DNA of 64,000 nt from Pelomonas sp. Root1444 (lineage in GTDB: Bacteria; Pseudomonadota; Gammaproteobacteria; Burkholderiales; Burkholderiaceae_C): contig NZ_LMFP01000028.1 in NCBI RefSeq assembly GCF_001426885.1, positions 767,811 through 831,810 on the forward strand. Reading direction: 5' to 3'. A program made the translations under genes and the position numbers. Shown piece by piece: positions 41,491 to 50,585 of the stretch. Every line of letters starts with the position of its first letter. Position 1 is the first letter of the stretch. A model generated the notes under the pieces. That model ran no database searches. It had not been told where the DNA came from and saw nothing but the letters and a program-made list of their open reading frames with translations.

Positions 41491-42807
41491 TCACGGCGCC
41501 AGCGGGCTCCCCGACGCGGCCTGTGTCGACCTCGGCTGGCGCTGCACCTGCTGCGGATAGGGAATATCGACCCCCAGCCGCTTGAGCGTCTGCAAGATCG
41601 CCAGGTTCACGTCGGAGCGCACGCCGCCGCTGCCGTTCTCGGGGTCCATGATCCAGAAGTGCACGGTCAGCTCCAGCCCGCTGTCGGCGAAGCGGGTCAG
41701 CTGCACCGCAGGGCCGGGGTCGCTCAACACGCGCGGCACCTTGGCGAGCGCCTCCGTCAGCGTCTTCATGACGACGTCCACGTCGCAGTCGTAATCCACC
41801 TGCACGATGGTGGACAGCAGCACGCGCGGGTCGGCCAGCGACGAGTTCTCGACGCGCTGGGTGATCAGCATCTCGTTGGGCACGATGGCTTCCTTGCCGC
41901 CCAGCGAGCGGATCACCGTGTAGCGCGTCTTGATGTCGGTCACGCGGCCCTCGAAACCGTCGACCTTCACCATGTCGCCGATGCGCAGGCTCCGCTCGGC
42001 CAGGATGACGAAGCCGCTGACGTAGTTGGCCGCCAGCTTCTGCAGGCCGAAGCCCAGGCCCACGCCCAGCGCACCGCCCAGCACGCCGAGCGCCGTCAGG
42101 TCGATGCCGGCCGCGGACAGCGCGAACAGCAGGCCCACGAAAAGCAGCAGCGCGCGGATGGCGCTGGCCGCGATCTTGCGCATGGACAGGTCCATCGACT
42201 CCCGCCGCAGCAGCCGCGACTCGATGGCAGCCGAGATCCACAGGGCCACCACCAGCACCAGCGCCGCCGTCAGGCCACCCTCGATGAGGTTTCGCAACGT
42301 CAGCTTGACGGTGCCGAACTTCCAGCCGATGTCGTCCAGCTCATCCAGGATGACGGGCAGCAGGCCGGTGATCCACAGCACCGCGCCCAGCCAGACGGCC
42401 CAGGAGCCGATGCGCTCGACCAGCCGTATCGGTGCGGAGTTGGGCCACGCGGCGGCCAGCACCCGCGCGATGACGCGGATGACAGCCAACGACACCAGCA
42501 CCGGCAGCGCCAGCTTGAACAGCGCCGGCGCCAGCCCCCACAGCGGAAGCAGCCGGCGCACACCGAATGCCAGCGCCAGCGCCAGCAACGGGAAGAGCGC
42601 GCCGTCCAGCACGCGCTCGCCGAACAGCACGCTGTTCCCGCGGCGGGTGACGGCCCGCGACAGCGCCCAGCTCAGCAGGGCCGCCAGCGCCAGGCAGCCC
42701 AGCAGCAGGCCCCATTCGGCCAGCGCGTCCATGCTGAAGACACGGCCGAGCAAGGCCCGCAGTTCGTTCAGGCTCAAAGGTTGATGCATCGGATTCATAA
42801 GAGACAC
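41491..42807 (-). CDS. MscS-family mechanosensitive ion channel
   Basis: A 438-residue inner-membrane channel. About six hydrophobic segments span residues 25-250, including LALPVLVSLAVIRVIARVLAA and LTAALVLVVALWISAAIE. The pore-lining helix is AGIDLTALGVLGGALGVGLGFGLQKLAANYVSG, followed by the MscS beta domain FVILAERSLRIGDMVKVDGFEGRVTDI and RYTVIRSLGGKEAIVPNEML. The C-terminal part resembles the cytoplasmic vestibule. The start is uncertain among three close Met codons (42807, 42798, 42789). It shares the region with the HDAC-like gene, 40 bp downstream of it. Confidence 0.93.
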   Translation of the reverse strand: MSLMNPMHQPLSLNELRALLGRVFSMDALAEWGLLLGCLALAALLSWALSRAVTRRGNSVLFGERVLDGALFPLLALALAFGVRRLLPLWGLAPALFKLALPVLVSLAVIRVIARVLAAAWPNSAPIRLVERIGSWAVWLGAVLWITGLLPVILDELDDIGWKFGTVKLTLRNLIEGGLTAALVLVVALWISAAIESRLLRRESMDLSMRKIAASAIRALLLFVGLLFALSAAGIDLTALGVLGGALGVGLGFGLQKLAANYVSGFVILAERSLRIGDMVKVDGFEGRVTDIKTRYTVIRSLGGKEAIVPNEMLITQRVENSSLADPRVLLSTIVQVDYDCDVDVVMKTLTEALAKVPRVLSDPGPAVQLTRFADSGLELTVHFWIMDPENGSGGVRSDVNLAILQTLKRLGVDIPYPQQVQRQPRSTQAASGSPLAP

Positions 42808-42847
42808 GGGCCGCGGCGGGCCGGCGGCCGCGGGCAGGCAACGAGGT

Positions 42848-43783
42848 TCAAAGGTCGGCCAGCACGCGCAGGTGCACGCCCACGCTGCGCGCCAGCGCGT
42901 GCAGGTTGTAGCCGCCCTCCAGCACCGACACGATGCGGCCCTGGGCGTGACGGTCGGCCACGTCCTTGATCTTGAGCGTCAGCCACTCGTAGTCGGCCTC
43001 GACCAGGCCGAGCTGGCCCAGGTCGTCGTCGCGGTGGGCGTCGAAGCCGGCCGAGATGAAGATCATCTGCGGCTTGAAGCGCTCCAGCGCCGGCAGCCAC
43101 ATGGCCTCGACGATCTCGCGCACCTCGGCGCCACGCGTGTAGGCCGGCAGCGGCACGTTGACCATGTTGGTCCCCTTCGGGACCGCACCGCTGTACGGAT
43201 AGAGCGGATGCTGGAACAGGCTGACCATCAGCACGCGGTCGTCGCCGGCAATGATGTCCTCGGTGCCGTTGCCGTGGTGCACGTCGAAGTCGACGATGGC
43301 CACGCGCTTGAGGCCGCGGCGGTCCAGCGCATGGCGGGCTGCGATGGCCACATTGTTGAAGAAGCAAAAGCCCATGCTCTGGTCGCGCGTCGCGTGGTGG
43401 CCGGGCGGGCGAACTGAGCAGAAGGCGTTGTCGGCGCGGCCGTCGATGACGAGGTCCGTCGCCTGCACCGCCGCGCCCGCGGCATGCAGCGCGGCCCGCC
43501 AGGTGTGGGCGTTGGCTAGCGTGTCGGGGTCGACGGCGCGCCGCTCGCCCTTGGCCTCGCAGTCGCGCAACAGGGCACCGATCTCCGCGACATAGCCGTG
43601 CGTGTGGGCAAGCTCCACGTCCTTCAGGTCGACCGCCGCGGCGTCAACGTATTCCAGCGCGGGCGCGACGCCCGAGGCGATCAGCCAGTCATCGATGGCC
43701 GCCAGGCGGTCGGGGCACTCGGGGTGGCCTTCGCCCATGTCATGGCGGCGGCACTCGGGGGGATTGAAGTAGGCGGTGGGCAT
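42848..43783 (-). CDS. Histone deacetylase family hydrolase
   Basis: A 311-residue zinc-dependent deacetylase of the HDAC/acetoin-utilisation/acetylpolyamine amidohydrolase superfamily. Blocks in order: [41 protein letters not shown] (catalytic His pair and Phe-Asn), [18 protein letters not shown] (zinc ligands), [17 protein letters not shown] (zinc Asp) and [15 protein letters not shown]. In bacteria the substrates are acetylated small molecules or proteins. The ATG at 43781-43783 gives [10 protein letters not shown]; the frame extending upstream overlaps moxR and is not coding. It diverges from moxR with 22 bp between starts. Confidence 0.94.
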   Translation of the reverse strand: MPTAYFNPPECRRHDMGEGHPECPDRLAAIDDWLIASGVAPALEYVDAAAVDLKDVELAHTHGYVAEIGALLRDCEAKGERRAVDPDTLANAHTWRAALHAAGAAVQATDLVIDGRADNAFCSVRPPGHHATRDQSMGFCFFNNVAIAARHALDRRGLKRVAIVDFDVHHGNGTEDIIAGDDRVLMVSLFQHPLYPYSGAVPKGTNMVNVPLPAYTRGAEVREIVEAMWLPALERFKPQMIFISAGFDAHRDDDLGQLGLVEADYEWLTLKIKDVADRHAQGRIVSVLEGGYNLHALARSVGVHLRVLADL

Positions 43784-43805
43784 GTCTCTTGATATGGTCG
43801 CGCCC

Positions 43806-44744
43806 ATGACGACAACGCAATCACGAACGCTCGCGGGGCAACTGCAGTCCCTGCAAAACCAGATTAGCACGGTCATCAAGGGCAAGCCGGCGCAGATCGC
43901 CGATTCGCTGGCCTGCCTGATCGCGGGCGGCCACCTGCTCATCGAAGACCTGCCCGGCGTCGGCAAGACCACGCTGGCGCATGCGCTGGCCATCTCGCTG
44001 GGCCTGAAGTTCTCGCGCCTGCAGTTCACGGCCGACCTGCTGCCCAGCGACCTGCTCGGCGTGTCCGTCTATGAGCGCGAGAAGAACGGCTTCGCCTTCC
44101 ACCCCGGCCCGGTGTTCGCGCAGGTGCTGCTGGCCGATGAGATCAACCGCGCCGGCCCCAAGACGCAGAGCGCGCTGCTGGAGGCGATGGAGGAGCACCA
44201 GGTCAGCATCGAGGGCATCAGCCACCCGCTGCCTGCGCCCTTCTTCGTCATCGCGACGCAGAACCCCAGCGAGCAATTGGGCACCTTCCCGCTGCCGGAG
44301 TCGCAGCTGGACCGCTTCCTGATGTGCATCTCGCTGGGCTACCCCGACGCCGCCGCCGAGCGCGAACTGCTGACCGGCCAGGACAGCCGCGAGCAACTGC
44401 GCGTGCTGAAGGCGGTCATGACGCCGGCAGAACTGCTGGAGGCCCAGGCCGCCGTGAAGGCCATCCACGCCGCGCCGCCGCTGCTGGACTACCTGCAGGC
44501 CCTCATCGCCGCAACGCGCTCGGGGCAGTGGTTCGTCGAAGGCCTGTCACCGCGCGCCGGCTTGGCAGTGCTGCGCGCCGGCCGTGCGCGGGCCCTGCTG
44601 CAGGGGCGCGACTACGTCTCGCCCGACGACATCCAGGCCATCCTGCCGCAGACCATCGCCCACCGCCTGCAGCCCCGTGCCGGCGCGGGCCGCGGTGCGC
44701 GCGAGCAGGTGCGGGCCATGATCGAGGCCATACCGCTGCCCTGA
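43806..44744 (+). CDS. MoxR family AAA+ ATPase
   Basis: A 312-residue AAA+ chaperone-like ATPase. The Walker A region is [19 protein letters not shown], Walker B is [25 protein letters not shown], and [25 protein letters not shown] carries sensor 1. The C-terminal lid contains [31 protein letters not shown]. The ATG at 43806 (MTTTQSRT) is chosen over an earlier frame start. In relatives moxR is followed directly by DUF58 and transglutaminase genes; here these lie 14 kb further on, so the cluster looks split by an insertion. Confidence 0.94.
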   Translation: MTTTQSRTLAGQLQSLQNQISTVIKGKPAQIADSLACLIAGGHLLIEDLPGVGKTTLAHALAISLGLKFSRLQFTADLLPSDLLGVSVYEREKNGFAFHPGPVFAQVLLADEINRAGPKTQSALLEAMEEHQVSIEGISHPLPAPFFVIATQNPSEQLGTFPLPESQLDRFLMCISLGYPDAAAERELLTGQDSREQLRVLKAVMTPAELLEAQAAVKAIHAAPPLLDYLQALIAATRSGQWFVEGLSPRAGLAVLRAGRARALLQGRDYVSPDDIQAILPQTIAHRLQPRAGAGRGAREQVRAMIEAIPLP

Positions 44745-44752
44745 GCCCCTGC

Positions 44753-45451
44753 TCAGCTGGCGAGCGCGTCGCCCGCCCAGCGCTCCTGCGCATTCAGCAG
44801 GTGCGAGCGCATCGCCGTCTCGGCAGCCAGCGTGTCGTGCGCCTCCAGAGCCTGGAGGATGCGCTCGTGCTCACGCAGCGCCTCGTGCCAGTTCTGGTGC
44901 GTGTCGGCGAAGGCGCTGAGCTGCAGCGACATCGGGCTGTAGCGGCCGTTGAAAAGCTCGCCCACCAGCCGCTCCAGCACCGAGTTGCCGGCCATGGCCG
45001 CCACGGCGAGGTGGAAGCGCCGGTCAGCATCCAGCCCGGGCCGGCCGGCGGCCATCGCGTCGCGCATCGCGTTGAGCGCCTCGCGCACCGCTGCCAGCCC
45101 CGCAGGCGTGGCGCGCGCGCAGGCCTGGGTGACGAGCCCGCCCTCCACGACGATGCGGGCCCGCATCAGCTCCAGCGGGCTTTCGCCCAGGCCGGCCGTC
45201 GCCGCCGCGTCCCCCGTGCCGCGCACGAAAATGCCCGCGCCCATGCGGACCTCCACGCAGCCAGCGATCTCCAGCGCGATCAACGCCTCGCGCACCGACG
45301 GCCGCGACACGCCGAGTTGATGGGCCAGCTCGCGCTCCGGCGGCAGCCGGCTGCCGATGTCGAAGCTGCCATTGCGGATCAATTCGCGCAGCTGATCGGC
45401 AATCTGGTGATAAAGGCGCCGGCTGTCAGCGGGTTTCAGGTGTTCGAGCAT
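44753..45451 (-). CDS. FadR-type GntR family transcriptional regulator
   Basis: A 232-residue regulator. The N-terminal winged helix reads YHQIADQLRELIRNGSFDIGSRLPPERELAHQLGVSRPSVREALIALE in consecutive parts, typical of GntR. The C-terminal all-helical FCD domain (about residues 95-225) has the metal-ligand pattern with Asp/His residues, RFHLAVAAMAGNSVLERL and REHERILQALEAHD. FCD ligands are usually sugar acids or organic acids. It diverges from the SDR gene and probably controls the fuconate-type operon through two FadR-like sites in the shared gap. Its 3' end is 8 bp from moxR. Confidence 0.92.
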   Translation of the reverse strand: MLEHLKPADSRRLYHQIADQLRELIRNGSFDIGSRLPPERELAHQLGVSRPSVREALIALEIAGCVEVRMGAGIFVRGTGDAAATAGLGESPLELMRARIVVEGGLVTQACARATPAGLAAVREALNAMRDAMAAGRPGLDADRRFHLAVAAMAGNSVLERLVGELFNGRYSPMSLQLSAFADTHQNWHEALREHERILQALEAHDTLAAETAMRSHLLNAQERWAGDALAS

Positions 45452-45470
45452 GCTTTCATTCTGGCGGCAC

Positions 45471-45523
45471 TGGCCTTACCAATAACTAGAATCAGCCCCG
45501 ATGGGGTTTACCCGGTAAGGCCA
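45471..45523. promoter_or_regulatory. Paired FadR-like operators around a -10 in the divergent promoter region
   Basis: TGGCCTTACCA (45471-45481) and its inverted near-copy CGGTAAGGCCA (45513-45523) fit the FadR-subfamily pattern TGGTnnnACCA. Their centres are 42 bp apart, about four helical turns. A -10-like TAGAAT (45487-45492) lies between them, so binding would block transcription of the SDR gene. The regulator gene reads away on the other side. Confidence 0.6.
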
Positions 45524-45551
45524 ATTCGGCTGGTCATCTTAGACTTGCCCC

Positions 45552-46340
45552 GTGACAACGCTGACACCCCCCTCCTCTGCCGGCCTCACCGGCAAAACCA
45601 TCCTGCTCACCGCCGCAGCGCAAGGCATAGGCCGGGCCAGCGCCCTCGCCTGCCTGGCCGCCGGTGCCGACGTCATCGCCACCGACGTGCAGGCCGAAGG
45701 CCTGCAAACGCTGGTGACCGAAGCCGGCGCTGGCGCCCGGCTGCGCACCGCGCTGCTGGACGTGCGCGACACCGCGGCCGTCAACGCGCTGGCTGCCGAG
45801 CTGCCGCCGCTGCACGGCCTCTTCAACTGCGCCGGCTTCGTGCACCACGGCAGCGTGCTGGACTGCGACGAGGCGGCCTGGGACTTCAGCATGGACCTCA
45901 ACGTGAAGAGCATGCTGCGCACGCTGCGCGCCTTCCTGCCCGGCATGCTGGCCGAAAGCCAACGCACTGGCGCTGGCGCCGCGGTGCTGAACATGGCGTC
46001 GATGGCGTCGTCGATCAAGGGCTTTCCGAACCGATTCGCCTACTGCACCACCAAGGCCGCCGTCATCGGCCTGACCAAGGCGGTCGCGGCCGACTTCGTC
46101 AAGCAGGGCCTGCGCTGCAATGCGCTGTGCCCCGGCACGGTGGACACGCCCTCGCTGCGCGGGCGCATCGCCGCCGCGGCCGACCCGGTGCAGGCCGAGA
46201 AGGACTTCATCGCCCGCCAGCCCATGGGGCGGCTCGCCACCGTGGACGACATCGCACCGCTGGTCGTCTTCCTGCTCAGCGATGCCTCGCGCTTCATCAC
46301 CGGCCAGGCGGTCTGCGTCGATGGCGGCGTGACGATCTGA
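45552..46340 (+). CDS. SDR family dehydrogenase, probable 2-keto-3-deoxy-L-fuconate dehydrogenase
   Basis: A 262-residue short-chain dehydrogenase. The GTG start gives the NAD-binding pattern [20 protein letters not shown]; catalytic Ser lies in [10 protein letters not shown] and Tyr-Lys in [12 protein letters not shown]. It closely resembles the BDH2/DHRS6 branch, for example [20 protein letters not shown] and [16 protein letters not shown]. Bacterial members of that branch include 2-keto-3-deoxy-L-fuconate dehydrogenase. With the FAH-like hydrolase and fuconate dehydratase downstream, that reaction is the best fit: oxidation before the C-C cleavage step. An L-fucose dehydrogenase role is less likely but cannot be excluded. 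Confidence 0.82.
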   Translation: MTTLTPPSSAGLTGKTILLTAAAQGIGRASALACLAAGADVIATDVQAEGLQTLVTEAGAGARLRTALLDVRDTAAVNALAAELPPLHGLFNCAGFVHHGSVLDCDEAAWDFSMDLNVKSMLRTLRAFLPGMLAESQRTGAGAAVLNMASMASSIKGFPNRFAYCTTKAAVIGLTKAVAADFVKQGLRCNALCPGTVDTPSLRGRIAAAADPVQAEKDFIARQPMGRLATVDDIAPLVVFLLSDASRFITGQAVCVDGGVTI

Positions 46341-46374
46341 CGGCGCGAACCGACAAGCAGCCGCACCCGGCCCC

Positions 46375-47895
46375 ATGAACCTGCTCGAAGCCCGCGGCCT
46401 GGGCAAGGCTTTCGGCGGCGTGACCGTGCTGCAAGGCATCGACTTCGACCTGCAGGCCGGCGAGGTGCATGCGCTGATGGGCGAGAACGGCGCCGGCAAG
46501 TCCACGCTGATGAAGATCCTGGCCGGCGTGCACGCGGCCGACACCGGCGAGATCCTGCTCGACGGCAAACCCGTGCGCCTGAGCAGCCCGCGCGAGGCGC
46601 AGGACCTTGGCATTGCGCTCATCCACCAGGAGCTGCAGCTGATGCCGGACCTCAGCGCGGCGGCCAATGTGTTCATCGGCCGCGAGCGCCGGCGCACCGG
46701 CTGGCGGCTGGACCACACCCGCCAGCTCGCCGACACACAGGTGATCTTCGAGCGCCTGGGCCTGTCGCTGGACCCGCGCCGCGCCGTCGGCACCCTGAGC
46801 GTGGCCCAGCAACAGATGGTGGAGATCGCCAAGGCGCTGTCGCTGAAGGCCCGCGTCCTCATCATGGACGAGCCGACCGCGGCGCTGAACCCCGAAGAGG
46901 TCGAAGAGCTGTTCCGCGTGGTGCGCCAGGTGCGCGCCGAGGGCGTGGGCATCGTCTACATCTCGCACAAGATGGACGAGCTGCGCCGCATCGCCGACCG
47001 CGTCACCGTGCTGCGCGACGGCCGGCTCATCGCCACGCAGGACATGGCCGGCGCAGAGATGGACGAGCTGATCCGCCTGATGGTGGGCCGCGAGCTGCAG
47101 CAGACCGCACACGCCGCGCCCGACCTGAGCGCCGCGCCCGTGGTGCTGGAGGCCCGGCGCTTGAGCCGCGGCCGCGCCGTGCGGGAGGCGTCCTTCACGC
47201 TGCGCCGTGGCGAGATCCTGGGCCTGGCGGGGCTGATGGGCGCCGGCCGTACGGAGCTGGCCCGACTCGTCTTCGGTGCCGACCGGCGCGACGGCGGCGA
47301 CCGGCGCGACGGCGGCGACGTGCTCGTCAACGGCAAGCCCGCCGACATCCGCAGCCCCGCCGATGCGGTGCGGCACGGCATCGCCTACCTGTCCGAAGAC
47401 CGCAAGGGCCTGGGCCTGGCGACGGGGCTGGACGTGGAGGCCAACCTGCTGATGCCCAGCCTGGCCCGCTTCACCGGCGCGTTAGGCCATATCGACCGCC
47501 GTGCCGGCCAGAGCGCAGCGCAGGCCTTCGTCCAGCGCCTGGGCATCAAGACGCCGTCGCTGGGCCAGACGGTGGCGCGCCTGTCCGGTGGCAACCAGCA
47601 GAAGATCGCGCTGGCCAAATGGCTGCTGCGCGACTGCGACATCCTCATCGTCGACGAGCCCACGCGCGGCATCGATGTCGGCGCCAAGGCCGAGATCCAT
47701 CGCCTACTGCGCGAGCTGGCCGCCGCCGGCAAGGCGCTCATCGTCATTTCCTCCGAGCTGCCCGAGCTGCTCGGCCTGGCCCACCGCATCCTCGTCATGT
47801 GCGAGGGCCGCATCAGCGGTGAACTGAGCGCTGCAGAGGCCACGCAGGAAGCGTTGATGGCCCTGGCCACGCGCCGCGAGACCGAACCCGCATGA
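46375..47895 (+). CDS. Sugar ABC transporter ATP-binding protein (RbsA/MglA type)
   Basis: A 506-residue duplicated ATPase for import of a monosaccharide. The first domain has Walker [18 protein letters not shown], signature [15 protein letters not shown] and Walker [12 protein letters not shown]. The second domain has the normal degenerate Walker [19 protein letters not shown] and signature [15 protein letters not shown] with [19 protein letters not shown]. Just after the second Walker A an in-frame 18-bp direct duplication adds the repeated residues DRRDGG. It overlaps the permease gene by 4 bp and is the first transporter gene after the SDR. Confidence 0.95.
   Translation: MNLLEARGLGKAFGGVTVLQGIDFDLQAGEVHALMGENGAGKSTLMKILAGVHAADTGEILLDGKPVRLSSPREAQDLGIALIHQELQLMPDLSAAANVFIGRERRRTGWRLDHTRQLADTQVIFERLGLSLDPRRAVGTLSVAQQQMVEIAKALSLKARVLIMDEPTAALNPEEVEELFRVVRQVRAEGVGIVYISHKMDELRRIADRVTVLRDGRLIATQDMAGAEMDELIRLMVGRELQQTAHAAPDLSAAPVVLEARRLSRGRAVREASFTLRRGEILGLAGLMGAGRTELARLVFGADRRDGGDRRDGGDVLVNGKPADIRSPADAVRHGIAYLSEDRKGLGLATGLDVEANLLMPSLARFTGALGHIDRRAGQSAAQAFVQRLGIKTPSLGQTVARLSGGNQQKIALAKWLLRDCDILIVDEPTRGIDVGAKAEIHRLLRELAAAGKALIVISSELPELLGLAHRILVMCEGRISGELSAAEATQEALMALATRRETEPA
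47281..47316 (+). repeat. 18-bp tandem duplication inside the ABC ATPase gene
   Basis: The unit GACCGGCGCGACGGCGGC occurs twice in a row (47281-47298, 47299-47316) and is followed by GAC. It encodes DRRDGG twice, in a surface loop expected after the second Walker A helix. Being a multiple of three it keeps the frame. Confidence 0.95.
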
Positions 47896-48863
47896 CAACC
47901 CTCCCCTTCTCTCCCGCCGCACTGCAAAGGCTGCTCGCCTTCGCCGGCCTCGTCGCGCTGATGGTCGTGTTCAGCCTCATGTCGGACAACTTCCTGCAGA
48001 CCGACAACCTCGTCAGCATCCTGCAGGCCACGGCCGTTAACGGCGTGCTCGCCATCGCCTGCACGCTGGTCATCGTCAGTGGCGGCATCGACCTGTCGGT
48101 GGGCTGCCTGATGACCTTCTGCGCCGTCGTCACCGGCGTGGTGCTGACGAACTGGGGCATGCCTTTGCCGCTGGGCATCCTCGCGGCGATTGCCTGCGGT
48201 GCGGCCTGCGGCGGGCTGTCCGGCTGGCTCGTCGCGCAGTTGCGCGTGCCGCCCTTCATCGCCACGCTGGGCATGATGATGCTGCTCAAGGGCCTGGCCC
48301 TCGTCATCTCGGGCAGCAAGCCGATCTACTTCCTGGACACGCCGGGCTTCGAAGCCATCGCGCAGGACTCGCTGCTCGCCAACGTGCTGCCCGCCCTGCC
48401 CATTCCGAACTCGGTGCTCATCCTCTTCGCCGTTGCCATAGTCGCAAGCTGGCTTTTGAGCCAGACGCTGTTCGGCCGCTATGCCTTCGCGCTCGGCAGC
48501 AACGAGGAAGCCGCGCGGCTGTCGGGCCTGCAGGTGAAGCGCTGGAAGGTGGCGGTGTACGCCGTGGGCGGTGCCATCTGCGGCATCGCAGGCCTGCTGA
48601 TCGCGTCGCGGCTGAACTCCGCGCAGCCGGCGCTGGGCCAGGGCTACGAGCTGGACGCCATCGCCGCCGTCGTCATCGGCGGCACTTCGTTGGTCGGCGG
48701 CCGTGGATCCGTCCTGGGCACGCTGATCGGTGCCTTCATCATGAGCGTGCTGGCCAACGGCCTGCGCATCCTCAACGTGACGCAGGAGTGGCAGACGGCG
48801 GTGACGGGTGTGATCATCGTCCTGGCCGTCTATGTCGACATCCTGCGGCGCGGAAAGGACTGA
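47892..48863 (+). CDS. Sugar ABC transporter permease (RbsC type)
   Basis: A 323-residue inner-membrane permease of the ribose/galactose/xylose class. Family blocks: [63 protein letters not shown] (the EAA-like coupling loop) and [29 protein letters not shown]. About nine or ten hydrophobic segments are present. It overlaps the ATPase gene by 4 bp and precedes the GEAHGT-protein gene by 4 bp, so all are co-transcribed. Confidence 0.95.
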   Translation: MTTLPFSPAALQRLLAFAGLVALMVVFSLMSDNFLQTDNLVSILQATAVNGVLAIACTLVIVSGGIDLSVGCLMTFCAVVTGVVLTNWGMPLPLGILAAIACGAACGGLSGWLVAQLRVPPFIATLGMMMLLKGLALVISGSKPIYFLDTPGFEAIAQDSLLANVLPALPIPNSVLILFAVAIVASWLLSQTLFGRYAFALGSNEEAARLSGLQVKRWKVAVYAVGGAICGIAGLLIASRLNSAQPALGQGYELDAIAAVVIGGTSLVGGRGSVLGTLIGAFIMSVLANGLRILNVTQEWQTAVTGVIIVLAVYVDILRRGKD

Positions 48864-48867
48864 ACCG

Positions 48868-49620
48868 ATGAGAACGCTTCTGCTGCTTGCTTTGCTGCCG
48901 ACCCTGGTCGCGGCCGCCTGCCCAGACGATGCCGGGTTCAAGAAGTTGGCATCGTTCGAGCATCTCTACCTTGGCGAAGCCCACGGCACCCAGGAAGTGC
49001 CGCAGCTCGTGCAATGCCTCGTGCAGAGCGCCATCGCCGCCAAGCCGACCAGCTTGGCCGTGTCACTGGAGATGCCCGAGGACGCTCGCCAACCCGACAG
49101 CTGGCAGTGGAAGAGCCAGGACGGCCGCGCCTCGCAGGCCATGTGGCAACTTCACCAATGGCTGCAGGCCCAGGAGGCCGCAGGGGCTTTGAAGCTGCAT
49201 CACCACCAGCCCACCGGCAGCTACCCCGATCAGGCCGACTACGAGAAGGCCGCCGGCCTCAGCCTGAACGCGCTGATGCGCCAGAACGCTCGCGTCATCG
49301 TGCTCGGCGGTAACTTCCACAGCCGGCGCGAGCCCATCGAATGGATGCCCAACGTGCGGCCCATGGGCACCTACGTGGGCGAAGGCACGGTGCACGTCGA
49401 TCTGCAGGCCCTGGAAGGCGGCACGGCCTGGAACTGCACCAGCCGCTCCACAGGCAACGCACCCCCGCCGCCCCCCACCTGTGCGGCCAACACGCAGCTG
49501 GCCGTTCCCCGAGGTGATGCGCGCGTGGGCGACCTCATCAGCGGCCGCGAGTTCGGCCACGACTACGTCTACCTGATGAAGTCCTTCACCGCCTCGCCGC
49601 CGCTGAAGCAGCCTCAGTAA
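48868..49620 (+). CDS. Secreted GEAHGT-motif protein, ChaN/TraB/EreA-like fold, function unknown
   Basis: A 250-residue exported protein. A signal peptide (LLLLALLPTLVAAAC) precedes CPDDAGFKKLASFEHLYLGEAHGTQEVP, where GEAHGT is the hallmark of the TIKI/TraB, ChaN and EreA superfamily. A second His-containing strand is VIVLGGNFHSRR, which suits a superfamily active or metal-binding site. Four further Cys residues could form disulfides, and a Pro run (GNAPPPPPTC) sits late in the chain. ChaN binds heme and EreA is an esterase; neither role can be assigned here. It lies between permease and binding-protein genes in a sugar operon, where it is out of place. Confidence 0.65.
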   Translation: MRTLLLLALLPTLVAAACPDDAGFKKLASFEHLYLGEAHGTQEVPQLVQCLVQSAIAAKPTSLAVSLEMPEDARQPDSWQWKSQDGRASQAMWQLHQWLQAQEAAGALKLHHHQPTGSYPDQADYEKAAGLSLNALMRQNARVIVLGGNFHSRREPIEWMPNVRPMGTYVGEGTVHVDLQALEGGTAWNCTSRSTGNAPPPPPTCAANTQLAVPRGDARVGDLISGREFGHDYVYLMKSFTASPPLKQPQ

Positions 49621-49640
49621 CACCGACAAGAGACAAACCC

Positions 49641-50573
49641 ATGCGCCGCCGCCTCCTGCTGACCGCCGCCCTGCTCGCCGCCACCGCGTCGCAAGCGCAG
49701 CAACCCACGGTCTACATCCCCCTCATCTCCAAAGGCTTCCAGCACCAGTTCTGGCAGGCCGTGAAGTCCGGCGCCGAGCAGGCCGCCAAGGACTACAAGG
49801 TGCGCGTGACGTTTGAAGGGCCCGAGAGCGAGGCCATGGTGGACAAGCAGATCGACATGCTGGCCGGTGCCCTTGCCAAGAAGCCACAGGCCATCGCGAT
49901 CGCCGCGCTGGACAGCAAGGCCACCATCCCGCTGCTGCGCAAGGCGCACGCGGCAAAGATCCCCGTCATCGCCTTCGACTCGGGCGTGGACAGTGACATC
50001 CCGCTGGCCACCGCGTCCACGGACAACCGCGCCGCCGCCGCACTGGCCGCCGACAAGCTGGCCGCGCTGATCGGCGGCGAAGGCGAGGTGGCCGTGGTGG
50101 GCCATGACCAGACCAGCCGCACGGGCATCGAGCGCGTCGAAGGCTTCGTCAACCGGCTCAAGGCCGCCTATCCCAAGGTGCGCGTCGTCACCGTGCAATA
50201 CGGCGGTGGCGACCACCTCAAGTCCACCGAGGTCGCCAAGTCCATCCTGCAAGGCAACCCCAAGCTGAAGGCACTGTTCGGCACCAACGAGGGCTCGGCC
50301 ATCGGTGTCGTCAACGCGGTGCGCGAGATGAAGCGCAGCGGCGTGGTCGTCGTGGGCTTCGATTCAGGCAAGCAGCAGAAGGACGCCATCGCCAGCGGCG
50401 CCATGGCGGGCGCCATCACGCAGAACCCGGTGGGCATCGGCTACCGCACCGTCGAGGCCGCCGTGAAGGCGCTAAAGGGCGAGGCCCTGCCCAAGGCCAT
50501 CGATACCGGCTACTACTGGTACGACAAGACCAACCTGCGCGACCCCAAGATCGCCGCAGTTCTCTACGACTAA
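49641..50573 (+). CDS. Periplasmic sugar-binding protein of the ABC transporter
   Basis: A 310-residue exported binding protein of the RbsB class. The signal peptide is LLLTAALLAATASQAQ. The mature part shows the type I binding-protein pattern: VYIPLISKGFQHQFWQAVKSGAEQAAKDY, IDMLAGALAKKPQAIAIAALDSKA in line with the sugar-contact loop, IPVIAFDSGVDS, and a hinge region GTNEGSAIGVVNAVREM. It ends PKIAAVLYD. The ligand is probably a deoxy or six-carbon sugar or sugar acid that feeds the fuconate-type enzymes. The gene lies 20 bp after the GEAHGT-protein gene. Confidence 0.93.
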   Translation: MRRRLLLTAALLAATASQAQQPTVYIPLISKGFQHQFWQAVKSGAEQAAKDYKVRVTFEGPESEAMVDKQIDMLAGALAKKPQAIAIAALDSKATIPLLRKAHAAKIPVIAFDSGVDSDIPLATASTDNRAAAALAADKLAALIGGEGEVAVVGHDQTSRTGIERVEGFVNRLKAAYPKVRVVTVQYGGGDHLKSTEVAKSILQGNPKLKALFGTNEGSAIGVVNAVREMKRSGVVVVGFDSGKQQKDAIASGAMAGAITQNPVGIGYRTVEAAVKALKGEALPKAIDTGYYWYDKTNLRDPKIAAVLYD

Positions 50574-50585
50574 GGAACCACCATC

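Noticed and set aside
44745-44752. Direct repeats or attachment site at the ends of the accessory block
   Set aside because: The sequences at 44745-44760 and 58735-58770 show no shared string long enough to suggest site-specific integration.
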